A stretch of DNA of 64,000 nt from Flavobacteriales bacterium UBA4466 (GTDB lineage: Bacteria; Bacteroidota; Bacteroidia; Flavobacteriales_D; Crocinitomicaceae). Under the pieces are notes generated by a model. It was not told where the DNA came from and searched no databases. It was given only the letters and a program-made list of their open reading frames with translations. Location: contig CAJJBE010000002.1 in the NCBI GenBank assembly GCA_905182335.1, positions 1-64,000 on the forward strand, given 5' to 3'. The position numbers and the translations under genes are program-made. Positions 1 through 6,772 of the stretch are shown here, one piece after another. The first letter of the stretch is position 1. Every line of letters starts with the position of its first letter.

Positions 1-11
1 TTAATAGTCAA

Positions 12-47
12 AGGGTTACGGTCAAAACGACAGTAGCCCTTTTTTTA
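12..47 (+). terminator. Rho-independent terminator of a gene upstream of the window
   Basis: An 8 bp stem (AGGGTTAC paired with GTAGCCCT, one G-T wobble) is followed directly by seven T residues. It probably ends transcription entering from the left edge. Confidence 0.7.
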
Positions 48-114
48 TTTGCATACAATTTGCATAAAAAACTTCTCTTTTACTCAATAAATAGATATGC
101 CTAGGGTATAAAAA

Positions 115-142
115 AAGCCTTCCACATCGGAGGGCTTTTTTA
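115..142 (+). terminator. Terminator inside module copy 1
   Basis: A 9 bp stem (AAGCCTTCC with GGAGGGCTT, one wobble) and a 5-nt ACATC loop are followed by a T tract. Confidence 0.8.
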
Positions 143-167
143 TTACCCTTACCCTACTCACACACTA

Positions 168-197
168 TTGGTCTTTAGAGTATTAATATTACTTTTA
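168..197 (+). promoter_or_regulatory. Promoter in module copy 1
   Basis: TTG at 168-170, 19 nt spacer, then TACTTTTA at 190-197. This matches the Bacteroidota consensus TTG-N17-19-TAnnTTTG except for the last base. The predicted start leaves a leader of only about ten bases before the ATG at 214. Confidence 0.6.
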
Positions 198-213
198 GGG
201 AAAATTAACCACT

Positions 214-567
214 ATGAAAAATATATTACTTTTATTACTACTTTCGAGCTGTGCACCATTACTCGGCTATTCTCAAACAGTAAATGACATTCCTATTGAA
301 GATATCAACGTAGAATATATTCAAATCGTTGGGAGAGGAAAACTATTTAGTACAAAATTGACAATTGAAATTGATTTTGGACAACATGATAAAGTCTTCA
401 GTTTAAAAGATACTCAAGTCAAAGATAAAGACGGTAATAGAATGATCTTTAACTCTATGGTAGATGCTTTAAACTTCTTCAGTTCTAATGGGTATGATTT
501 TCAACAAGCTTATACAATTACGATTAGTAATCAAAACGTATATCACTTCCTAATGAAAAAACGCTAA
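214..567 (+). CDS. Small exported protein of unknown function (117 aa)
   Basis: I do not recognise the family. The N-terminus is a hydrophobic signal sequence (MKNILLLLLLSSC then up to SYSQ-like residues near 20). The LSSC segment could act as a lipobox with Cys13, or cleavage could fall after the later Gln, so lipoprotein versus soluble export is undecided. The mature part is short, has no Cys pairs or repeats, and reads as a single small beta-rich domain. The ATG at 214 is fixed by the upstream leader module, which ends at the base before it. The next gene is preceded by its own copy of that module, so this is probably a one-gene transcript. No sorting domain is visible. Confidence 0.7.
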   Translation: MKNILLLLLLSSCAPLLGYSQTVNDIPIEDINVEYIQIVGRGKLFSTKLTIEIDFGQHDKVFSLKDTQVKDKDGNRMIFNSMVDALNFFSSNGYDFQQAYTITISNQNVYHFLMKKR

Positions 568-596
568 TAACAGAGAGAAGATTAAATAAAAAATTA

Positions 597-623
597 AAGC
601 CTTCCACATCGGAGGGCTTTTTT
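597..623 (+). terminator. Terminator inside module copy 2
   Basis: The same 9 bp stem and ACATC loop as copy 1, followed by a T run. Confidence 0.8.
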
Positions 624-649
624 ATTACCCTATCCCTACTCACACACTA

Positions 650-679
650 TTGGTCTTTAGAGTATTAATATTACTTTTA
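650..679 (+). promoter_or_regulatory. Promoter in module copy 2
   Basis: TTG at 650-652, 19 nt spacer, TACTTTTA at 672-679. It drives the gene starting at 699. Confidence 0.6.
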
Positions 680-698
680 GGGGAAATTAAAAACCACT

Positions 699-2237
699 AT
701 GAAAACACTACTACTATCTACAATTCTATTATTTACTGTAAGCCTAAATGCTCAAGACGTAAACATCCCTGATGCTAATTTTAAAAGTTATCTAGTCAAT
801 AATTCTTCTATTAATACTAATGGGGATAGTGAGATACAAGTTAGTGAGGCAAGTGCGTTTACAGGGGCAATTAATTGCTCTTTCATAAACATTTCAGACT
901 TAACAGGCATTGAAGCTTTTACTGCTTTAACTCAACTGGATTGTTGGGGTAATGAACTAACTTCTTTAAATGTGTCTAGTAATACTGCTTTGACAGTCTT
1001 GTATTGTGATAATAATCAACTAACATCTTTAGATGTGTCTAGTAATACTGCTTTAACTTTATTGGGATGTTGGACTAACCAACTAATATCTTTGGATGTG
1101 TCTAGTAATACTGCTTTAAACCAATTGAGCTGTTTTACTAACCAACTAACATCTTTGGATGTATCTAGTAATACTGCTTTAACTCAATTGGATTGTGGTA
1201 ATAACCAAATAACATCTTTGGATGTGTCTAGTTGTACTGCTCTAACTGAATTGGATTGTTTTGGTAACCAACTAGAGTGCTTAAATGTTAAAAATGAAAA
1301 CAACACGGCTTTTGAAACCTTTCTTGCATATGATAACCAAAACCTTACTTGTATTGATGTAGATGATGTAAATTATTCAACGACTAATTGGACTATTATA
1401 GACCCTCAAACCTCTTTCAGTACAAATTGCAACAACAGCTGTTCTCCTCCTCCAATCGTAAATATACCTGATGCTAACTTTAAAGACTTTCTAGTCAATA
1501 ACACGTCTATTAATACTAATGGGGATACGGAGATACAGGTTAGTGAGGCAAGTGCTTTTACAGGAGAAATTGATTGCTCTTCTATAAATATTTCAGACTT
1601 AACAGGCATTGAAGCTTTTACTGCTTTAACGGTCTTGTATTGTGGTAATAACCAACTGACATCTTTAGATGTATCAAACAACACAGCTTTAACTCAATTG
1701 TATTGTTTAGAAAACAACCTAACATCTTTAGATGTATCAAACAACACGTCGTTATTAGAGTTGAATTGTAATTTTAACCAATTAATATCTTTAGATGTAT
1801 CTAGTAATACTGCTTTAACCGGATTGGGATGTGGTATAAATAACCTAACATCTTTGGATTTATCACAGAACACCAATTTAACACTATTGTATTGTGCGGA
1901 TAATAAACTTACTTGCCTTAACCTCGCAAATGGAAATAATACCAATATTATGCAGGGGTCTTTTGTAGCAACCAACAATCCAAATCTAACTTGTATTGAG
2001 GTAGATGATGTAAACTATTCAACAGCTAATTGGACTGATATTGACTCTCAAACCTCATTCAGCGTAGACTGTAATAATAGTGGATGTTCATTAAGTATAA
2101 GCGAACTAAATAACACCCCTAAACAACTAATAAAGATTGTTGATGTGCTAGGCAGAGAAACACCATTTAAGCCAAACACACCTCTTCTATACATCTATAA
2201 TGATGGTACAGTGGAGAGGAAAGTGGTATTGAAATAA
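699..2237 (+). CDS. Secreted leucine-rich-repeat protein with type IX sorting-like C-terminus (512 aa)
   Basis: A signal peptide (MKTLLLSTILL, cleavage near AQ at 18-19) leads into ~21-residue repeats of the form TALTxLxCxxNxLTSLDVSSN, which form a curved LRR solenoid rich in regularly spaced Cys. The protein consists of two copies of one block. Each begins with NIPDANFK and an INTNGD/EIQVSEASAFTG cap (residues ~20-60 and ~255-295), continues with several LRR units, and ends with a conserved LTCI.VDDVNYST.NWT segment. The last ~45 residues (from ISELNNTPKQ to KVVLK) resemble a type A sorting domain, so surface export by the type IX system is likely. LRR solenoids usually bind ligands or help adhesion; no ligand can be inferred. 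The gene has its own promoter and terminator modules on both sides. Confidence 0.88.
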   Translation: MKTLLLSTILLFTVSLNAQDVNIPDANFKSYLVNNSSINTNGDSEIQVSEASAFTGAINCSFINISDLTGIEAFTALTQLDCWGNELTSLNVSSNTALTVLYCDNNQLTSLDVSSNTALTLLGCWTNQLISLDVSSNTALNQLSCFTNQLTSLDVSSNTALTQLDCGNNQITSLDVSSCTALTELDCFGNQLECLNVKNENNTAFETFLAYDNQNLTCIDVDDVNYSTTNWTIIDPQTSFSTNCNNSCSPPPIVNIPDANFKDFLVNNTSINTNGDTEIQVSEASAFTGEIDCSSINISDLTGIEAFTALTVLYCGNNQLTSLDVSNNTALTQLYCLENNLTSLDVSNNTSLLELNCNFNQLISLDVSSNTALTGLGCGINNLTSLDLSQNTNLTLLYCADNKLTCLNLANGNNTNIMQGSFVATNNPNLTCIEVDDVNYSTANWTDIDSQTSFSVDCNNSGCSLSISELNNTPKQLIKIVDVLGRETPFKPNTPLLYIYNDGTVERKVVLK

Positions 2238-2244
2238 AACACTA

Positions 2245-2272
2245 AAGCCTTCCACATCGGAGGGCTTTTTTT
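2245..2272 (+). terminator. Terminator inside module copy 3
   Basis: Same stem and loop as copies 1 and 2, followed by a T tract. Confidence 0.8.
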
Positions 2273-2297
2273 ATACCCTTACCCTACTCACACACTA

Positions 2298-2327
2298 TTG
2301 GTCTTTAGAGTATTAATGTTACTTTTA
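2298..2327 (+). promoter_or_regulatory. Promoter in module copy 3
   Basis: TTG at 2298-2300, 19 nt spacer, TACTTTTA at 2320-2327. It drives the gene at 2344 and possibly the one at 2938. Confidence 0.6.
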
Positions 2328-2343
2328 GGGAAAATTAACCACT

Positions 2344-2928
2344 ATGAAAACACTACTACTTACTTTACTATTAGTCCCAATGATGAGCTTTGGGCAGAAT
2401 TACAATGTAAAAGAAATAGTTAACATTTCTTTAATGGATAATAAAGACTTTATTGATTATGTTCAACTTAAAGGTCTTTCTCTAGAGGAGGGAGAAGCAA
2501 GAGGAGATAGAGAAAAAGGTGAGGAATTTTCATTAGAAGCTATTGCACCTATGTATGAAGCCGTCGATGAAAAAGCAAAAGTTGGGTTTGTTTTTATACA
2601 GAATGAAGATCCCACTAAATCTTTAAAAGGTTTGGTAGTTCCGCGGGGGAGACTTTCGCAAATGGAAGCTTCATGTGTTGTCAGTTTATTTTACAAAATT
2701 TCAGATTCAGAAGAATCACGCCAAAGAGAAGAATCACGCCAAAGAGAAATTGATAAATGGACATTTGATTTAACCTCTAACGGCTTTTATTTTGATGGTA
2801 TAGAGAGAAGTCGTGCAATGGGAAAACGATATAAAGACAAAAATGGAAATGAGTTTTGGATATCAACAGATCCTAATGAGATGGAAATTAATTATATAAA
2901 ACTATCTCAAACTAATGCAAATAATTAA
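2344..2928 (+). CDS. Exported protein of unknown function (194 aa)
   Basis: The family is not recognised. An 18-residue signal peptide (MKTLLLTLLLVPMMSFGQ) is coded by 54 bases identical to those of the next gene, although the mature proteins are unrelated. The mature region is charged, with a predicted helical centre. A perfect 18 bp tandem duplication at 2713-2748 duplicates the peptide ESRQRE, giving a highly charged helix. The C-terminal third (FDLTSNGFYFDG, then DKNGNEFWIS) looks like a small globular domain. No sorting domain is visible, so it is probably periplasmic. The start is set by the leader module. The gap to the next gene is only 9 bp, so the two genes are probably co-transcribed. 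Confidence 0.72.
   Translation: MKTLLLTLLLVPMMSFGQNYNVKEIVNISLMDNKDFIDYVQLKGLSLEEGEARGDREKGEEFSLEAIAPMYEAVDEKAKVGFVFIQNEDPTKSLKGLVVPRGRLSQMEASCVVSLFYKISDSEESRQREESRQREIDKWTFDLTSNGFYFDGIERSRAMGKRYKDKNGNEFWISTDPNEMEINYIKLSQTNANN
2713..2748 (+). repeat. Perfect 18 bp tandem duplication inside a gene
   Basis: Two adjacent identical 18-base units, in frame, each coding ESRQRE in the 194 aa exported protein. Perfect identity suggests a recent slippage or duplication event. Confidence 0.9.
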
Positions 2929-2937
2929 AGAATAACT

Positions 2938-3396
2938 ATGAAAACACTACTACTTACTTTACTATTAGTCCCAATGATGAGCTTTGGGCAGGAAGTTGTC
3001 TCTACCCGAGGTGGCTCATACACCAATTCAAATGGAAGCGTTGACTTTACCATAGGTGAAGTAATCATTAACACGGCCACTGATGGAACAAATGACCTAA
3101 CCCAAGGTTTTCACCAAACCAATTGGAAGTTTGCTGGAATAGAGAACCACAATTCAGACTATGAAGCTATCATCTTCCCTAACCCTACTGAAGGGTTTTT
3201 AAACATAAAGACAAGTACATATGAAAATGTTGTGTACACGCTCTATGATGCTCAAGGGAAGCTAGTAATGCAGGATGAACTTTTTGAAGAACAGACTTCT
3301 CTTCAGGTAAGTCATTTAGCTCCAGGGAAATATTCTTTGGTACTCAACAATGAAGATGAAAAACTGAAAACATTTAAACTCATTAAACACAGATAA
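2938..3396 (+). CDS. Small secreted protein with type IX secretion sorting domain (152 aa)
   Basis: The signal peptide (MKTLLLTLLLVPMMSFGQ) is followed by a short segment with GGSYTNSNGSVDFTIGE and a QGFHQ motif, a module often found just before sorting domains in flavobacterial cell-surface proteins. A typical type A sorting domain follows: IFPNPTEG at about residue 78, then the YDAQGK strand and LAPGKYSLVL, ending KTFKLIKHR. It is a near-minimal type IX substrate with little cargo. It may be surface-anchored, a truncated remnant of a larger adhesin, or a stand-alone carrier; the sequence does not decide. It starts 9 bp after the preceding gene without a leader module of its own. Confidence 0.85.
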   Translation: MKTLLLTLLLVPMMSFGQEVVSTRGGSYTNSNGSVDFTIGEVIINTATDGTNDLTQGFHQTNWKFAGIENHNSDYEAIIFPNPTEGFLNIKTSTYENVVYTLYDAQGKLVMQDELFEEQTSLQVSHLAPGKYSLVLNNEDEKLKTFKLIKHR

Positions 3397-3397
3397 G

Positions 3398-3457
3398 ATG
3401 AAAAGAATTCTACTATCACTAGTTGCCATAGCAACCCTATCATTAAGCTCTAACTAG
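3398..3457 (+). pseudogene. Truncated signal-peptide gene start (19 codons)
   Basis: The ATG lies one base after the stop of the sorting-domain gene. It opens a frame coding MKRILLSLVAIATLSLSSN and then hits TAG. This is a complete n-region and h-region with no mature protein. The frame is cut exactly where the first copy of a 39 bp repeat (3443-3481) begins, so the rest of the gene was probably lost by rearrangement at that repeat. It could be a real tiny peptide, but the junction argues for a broken gene. Confidence 0.6.
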
Positions 3458-3481
3458 TTCACCTTTCGCTGACGTTACACA
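3443..3481 (+). repeat. 39 bp junction repeat, copy 1
   Basis: A perfect direct repeat of 3657-3695, starting TTAAGCTC, holding the palindrome AACTAGTT, and ending GACGTTACACA. Gene fragments on both strands stop inside it. On the - strand it supplies the ending CNVSER-stop, which two unrelated reading frames share. Origin unknown. Confidence 0.9.
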
Positions 3482-3602
3482 CTATGGCATCTTTATAGTT
3501 TCCTGATTTCGCATATGTCAACCCTCTGTTGAAGTACTCTTCAGCTGTCTGCCCAAAGCTCATCATTGGGACTAATAGTAAAGTAAGTAGTAGTGTTTTC
3601 AT
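3459..3602 (-). pseudogene. Truncated exported TPR-type protein (47 codons)
   Basis: Read on the - strand, it starts with the same 18-residue signal peptide (54 bases) found at 2344 and 2938. It continues TAEEYFNRGLTYAKSGNYKDA, which is the first helix pair of a tetratricopeptide repeat. It then runs into the 39 bp repeat and stops (CNVSER-stop). Upstream (3603-3656) is a degenerate copy of the module leader with the TACTTTTA element. TPR proteins are normally far longer, so this is a 5' fragment. A second remnant with the same QTAE.YFN start lies at 11144-11221. Confidence 0.75.
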
Positions 3603-3656
3603 AGTGGTTATTCTTTTCTCTAAAAGTAATATTAATATTAAACCTCTATCTTATTT

Positions 3657-3695
3657 TTAAGCTCTAACTAGTTCACCTTTCGCTGACGTTACACA
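3657..3695 (+). repeat. 39 bp junction repeat, copy 2
   Basis: Identical to 3443-3481 in the same orientation, 214 bp further on. The interval between the copies holds the inverted TPR gene start. Confidence 0.9.
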
Positions 3696-3828
3696 GTACA
3701 TCAACAATCTTCATTAGTTGTTTAGGGGTGTTGTTTAGTTCAGAGATATTTGCGTTGCAATTTTGAGGAGGTGTATCAGTATCATATATTGCACCACAAG
3801 CATCTATACTACAATAGTTTAATAGTTT
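3673..3828 (-). pseudogene. 3' fragment of a type IX sorting-domain gene
   Basis: On the - strand an open frame without a start codon codes a Cys-containing linker. It continues with NANISELNNTPKQLMKIVDVL, which matches the C-terminus of the LRR protein at 699-2237 (ISELNNTPKQLIKIVDVLG). After KIVDVL it enters the 39 bp repeat and ends CNVSER-stop, so the final ~25 residues of the sorting domain are missing. No intact copy of this gene lies in the window. It is a displaced gene end, in line with rearrangement at the repeat. Confidence 0.7.
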
Positions 3829-3832
3829 TTAG

Positions 3833-3840
3833 TATCTTTG
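3833..3840 (+). promoter_or_regulatory. -7 promoter element (TATCTTTG) of the 3868 gene cluster
   Basis: An exact match to TAnnTTTG, 27 nt before the ATG at 3868. No clear TTG is seen at the expected distance upstream. The leader ends AAAATTAACCACT just before the start region, like the modules at 114-2343. Confidence 0.5.
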
Positions 3841-3867
3841 GCTTTTATTTAAAAATTAACCACTATT

Positions 3868-5205
3868 ATGAAAAAAAAACTAGCCTTTAGCTTAGTTGTA
3901 ATACTAAGCGCCACTAATCTCTTCGCACAAGCAGAAGACGTAAAGTATTTACGAAGTTCACTTTCGATGATATTACTTGAGTCAGATGATTTCCCTAACA
4001 AAGATGCAGTTATGTCATCGTGGAATAATTACCCATTTCCAGATAAATATAATGAGCATAATATTGATACAAAAAATTTCAATGTTGATGCAATGGAATT
4101 AAGCAATCAAGATCTATTAGACGCAGGGTTTCTAAAAGATACATTAAACAATGCACTTCAAATAATGAAAGCTGCATCAGATTTAAGACCAGTTAAGTAT
4201 TTAAATGATGAAAAGACACTAGCTGTAGTTCTGCCAAGTGAGAAGCAAAAATATCAATTAAAAATTGATAAGGTAATTAAAGATAATGGCATAGCAAGAC
4301 AGCTTGTTTCATCATGGTTTACTAGAGATGGAAAGTTTTCAGTTGCTGCGATTCAAGAAAGAGGATCTTATAATGCATCAGCAATGGAGGCCGATATAGC
4401 AGCTGGAAATGTTATGTCAAACGCATCTCTTATGGATGCAGGAAAGCAATTAGTACAGAACACATTTGTTACTTTTTCAAAATTAAATTTCTTTAAAAAT
4501 GAACCAGCGGCAGCACTTACTCGTGATTTAGCAAAAGTACAATTGGCAAAAAGCATGAAAGAGAAAAAGAGTCCGCAGATGCTAATAGACAAAGCAATGC
4601 AAGGCCTTGATGTTGTGTATGAAGAAACAAAGGAAGGATATTCATTAGTGTCAAAAACGTGGCTGTATAAATTAGAATGGAATGATAGTATATATAAAAC
4701 GGTACTTTGTCCAATGTGGAATGATGTTGAAAAACTTAATTCTACAGATGCATTTAACCTTGAGTTTGTTGGTAATCAATATAATACAAGTTTAGTAACG
4801 TTTAAAATTGGTGAGCAAAGAACAGAAGAGCAGTTGATTGATATAGCTACAGTTCGTAATATGGATAATGCTTTTGCAAAACTTCAAAACAAAAACGATG
4901 TGTTTAAACCAATGATTCCAGTTTCTTCTTCAGGGCCTATTATGGCAAAAATTGGAATGAAAGAAGGGATTTCTGCTGGAGATAAATTTGAAGTTTTAGA
5001 GATGATTTGGGATGAAAAAGCTGGTCAAACTACATGGAAATCTGTTGGTAAATGTAGTGTAGATAAAAAAGCCCCAATTTGGGATAATAGATATAATTTG
5101 GGTGATGGGCCAGCAACAGATGTTGATGAAAACCCAGTGGCTGCAACTCAATTTAAAGGGTCTAAAAAGATTCAAGTTGGGATGCTGTTAAAGCAATTAA
5201 AATAA
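3868..5205 (+). CDS. Exported protein of unknown function, first gene of a seven-gene envelope cluster (445 aa)
   Basis: The signal peptide (MKKKLAFSLVVILSATNLFAQ) is cleaved near residue 21; the rest is soluble. The named family is not recognised. The C-terminal ~110 residues contain KIGMKEGISAGDKFEVLE, a later GKCSV strand and QVGMLLKQ. The same order of motifs (KIGTKEGI..NDRYF.YE, then GVLYV, then GMMIYEE) occurs in the 591 aa protein at 7814. The two proteins therefore share a domain whose KEGI..GD.F pattern resembles the FlgT C-terminal/OB-like fold; that fold link is inference. The N-terminal ~300 residues look mostly helical. It has its own -7 element and is followed by four close-spaced genes, so it heads an operon to the terminator at 7773. 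Confidence 0.75.
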   Translation: MKKKLAFSLVVILSATNLFAQAEDVKYLRSSLSMILLESDDFPNKDAVMSSWNNYPFPDKYNEHNIDTKNFNVDAMELSNQDLLDAGFLKDTLNNALQIMKAASDLRPVKYLNDEKTLAVVLPSEKQKYQLKIDKVIKDNGIARQLVSSWFTRDGKFSVAAIQERGSYNASAMEADIAAGNVMSNASLMDAGKQLVQNTFVTFSKLNFFKNEPAAALTRDLAKVQLAKSMKEKKSPQMLIDKAMQGLDVVYEETKEGYSLVSKTWLYKLEWNDSIYKTVLCPMWNDVEKLNSTDAFNLEFVGNQYNTSLVTFKIGEQRTEEQLIDIATVRNMDNAFAKLQNKNDVFKPMIPVSSSGPIMAKIGMKEGISAGDKFEVLEMIWDEKAGQTTWKSVGKCSVDKKAPIWDNRYNLGDGPATDVDENPVAATQFKGSKKIQVGMLLKQLK

Positions 5206-5230
5206 TATCAAAATAATAAATTGAGAAAAT

Positions 5231-5767
5231 ATGAGAATTAATACTTCACTTAAAGTAAGTAGCTTGTTGCTACTTACTTTAATTTGCTTCACTTTCAATA
5301 TTAATGCACAGAAAGGCAAGAAAAAAGCAGATAAAGAGACTGTAGCATGGCGCTATGAGTTAGAAGCAGTAGCAACAGGTAGTGCTGGCACGTATCAAGT
5401 AAAGGTTTGGTCGTATTCAAAAAATGTAGAGACTGCAATGGAGCAAGCAAAAAAGAATGCTGTTCATGGAATTATTTTTAAAGGATTCCCTAAAAAAGAT
5501 AGGGTTCAAGGTCAAAAGCCTATAGTTACAGATCCAACTATAGATATCCAAAATAAGGACTTTTTTGAGCAGTTCTTTAAGACAGGAGGCGGAGATTACA
5601 TGAGGTTTGTAACCTTAGCGAATAATGGACAAATTGGCCTAGGAGACAGAATAAAGATTAGTAAAAAAGAATATAAAATCGGTGTAGTAGTATCTGTTAA
5701 TAAATCAGAATTGAGAAAATATCTTGAAAAAGCAGGTATTATAAAAGGTTTATCAAACGGATTTTAA
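5231..5767 (+). CDS. Exported protein of the cluster's three-paralogue family, member 1 (178 aa)
   Basis: The signal peptide (residues 1-26, ending NINAQ) is followed by a Lys-rich stretch. One domain follows, shared with the products of 9607 and 10129. Shared motifs in order are WRYE.E..G.GS.GTY.VK.W.YS, A.EQAKKNAVHGIIFKG, a central FF....G.YM...V segment, GDRIKI..EYKIGVVVSV and LRK.LE.AGIIKGLSNGF. Member 2 at 9607 ends with the identical GLSNGF. The Ala-rich AKKNAV helix followed by a strand is reminiscent of LPP20/FlgT N-terminal domains, but this is a resemblance only. It is 25 bp from the previous gene and 18 bp from the next, in one operon. The copies lie at both ends of the cluster, suggesting duplication within it. 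Confidence 0.75.
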   Translation: MRINTSLKVSSLLLLTLICFTFNINAQKGKKKADKETVAWRYELEAVATGSAGTYQVKVWSYSKNVETAMEQAKKNAVHGIIFKGFPKKDRVQGQKPIVTDPTIDIQNKDFFEQFFKTGGGDYMRFVTLANNGQIGLGDRIKISKKEYKIGVVVSVNKSELRKYLEKAGIIKGLSNGF

Positions 5768-5785
5768 TAATTAATTTTAAGTAAG

Positions 5786-6748
5786 ATGAAAAAGAATATA
5801 ATTTTATTTTTAGCTGTTATCGCGTTTACCTCAAATGCTTTTTCACAGGCTAAAAAGCCAACTATTATGGTAGTTCCAAGTGATGTTTGGTGTAATACAA
5901 ATGGTTATATGATGGAATATGATAACCAAGGAACGAAAGTAAAAATCCCTAATTATAAAAAAGCATTTCAAGAGAATTCTGATGTACAGTTTGTTATTAG
6001 TACAATTGGTAACATGATGGCTGAGAGAGGGTTCCCATTAAAAAGAATGGATCAAGTAATTAAGACGTTAGAATCAAATAGTGCTGAAGATGCTATGATG
6101 TCATCTAAAGATTCTGGAATGGGAGCTAGTGAGAGTCCTAATGATAAATTAAAGGCTGTTGCTAAGGCTGATATAATTATGGGTTTAACATGGACAATTA
6201 ATCAAACGGGACCTGAGAAATCTGTGACATTCGTTTTGGATGGGATTGATGCTTATACAGATAAGCAAGTTGCAGGTGCTACAGGAACTGGTCCATCATC
6301 ATTCTCAGCTGAACTACCTGTTTTATTAGAAGAAGCAGTTCTAGCTCATATTGATAATTTTAACGCAGCTTTAATGACTCATTTTGAAGATTTATTTGCT
6401 AATGGTAGAGAGGTAATTGTTAGAGTGAAAAAATGGGATGATTGGTATGAAGATTTAGAGACAGAATATGGTGATGACGAAGAAGAGTTAGGTGTTCTTA
6501 TCGAAGATTGGATGGCTGATAATACTGTACAAGGTAGATTCAATACAACTGATGCAACAGAGAACATGATGTTGTTTGAACAAGTTAGAATTCCATTATA
6601 TTATGAGCGAAATGGAAAGCAAAGAGCGATGGATACAAGACGTTTTGCTAGAAATCTCAGTAAGTATTTAAAGGAAGAGTTTGAAATTGTTAGTAAAGTA
6701 ACGACTAAAGGTTTAGGTCGTGCAACTATATATCTTGGTGGTAAATAG
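5786..6748 (+). CDS. Exported protein, possibly DUF6175 family (320 aa)
   Basis: The signal peptide (to SQA near residue 21) is followed by KKPTIMVVPSDVWCNTNGYM, a strand then a conserved VPSD.WC motif. I associate this with the Bacteroidota family DUF6175, from memory and unverified. Further segments are an ISTIGNMMAERGFPLKRM helix, a DIIMGLTWTI strand and an acidic stretch (EYGDDEEELG). The C-terminus has RRFARNLSKYLKEE. The alternation of strands and amphipathic helices around TI..VPSD and DIIMGL resembles periplasmic CsgG/TolB N-terminal-like folds. It sits between member 1 of the paralogue family and the CsgG/LpoB-like protein with short gaps, so they are probably co-expressed and may form a complex. 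Catalytic residues are not evident. Confidence 0.72.
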   Translation: MKKNIILFLAVIAFTSNAFSQAKKPTIMVVPSDVWCNTNGYMMEYDNQGTKVKIPNYKKAFQENSDVQFVISTIGNMMAERGFPLKRMDQVIKTLESNSAEDAMMSSKDSGMGASESPNDKLKAVAKADIIMGLTWTINQTGPEKSVTFVLDGIDAYTDKQVAGATGTGPSSFSAELPVLLEEAVLAHIDNFNAALMTHFEDLFANGREVIVRVKKWDDWYEDLETEYGDDEEELGVLIEDWMADNTVQGRFNTTDATENMMLFEQVRIPLYYERNGKQRAMDTRRFARNLSKYLKEEFEIVSKVTTKGLGRATIYLGGK

Positions 6749-6772
6749 TAAACATTAAAAATAATAAAAGAT

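Larger units (their letters stand above)
114..213 (+). repeat. Terminator-promoter-leader module, copy 1
   Basis: First of three near-identical ~100 bp modules, the others being at 596-698 and 2244-2343. Each runs from a terminator hairpin with the same stem and loop, through a promoter-like segment, to an A-rich leader ending just before an ATG. The copies differ by a few substitutions and a 3 bp insertion in copy 2. Each copy therefore ends one transcript and starts the next, so downstream genes would be expressed as matched but separate units. Confidence 0.85.
596..698 (+). repeat. Terminator-promoter-leader module, copy 2
   Basis: Second copy of the module described at 114-213. It has the same hairpin, spacer and promoter elements, with a few substitutions and AAA added just before the final ACCACT of the leader. 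It separates the 117 aa gene from the leucine-rich-repeat gene. Confidence 0.85.
2244..2343 (+). repeat. Terminator-promoter-leader module, copy 3
   Basis: Third copy of the ~100 bp module. It is nearly identical to copy 1 over the hairpin, spacer, promoter and leader. It lies between the LRR gene and the 194 aa gene. Confidence 0.85.

Noticed and set aside
1406-1978. - strand reading frames opposite the LRR gene
   Set aside because: They are reverse-frame products of the repeated LRR codons, with no start context.
3443-3695. 39 bp repeats as integron attC sites
   Set aside because: CTCTAAC and GTTACAC at the ends are a weak match to the inverted core sites (RYYYAAC, GTTRRRY), the repeat is far shorter than attC sites (about 57 bp or more), and no integron integrase is in the window.
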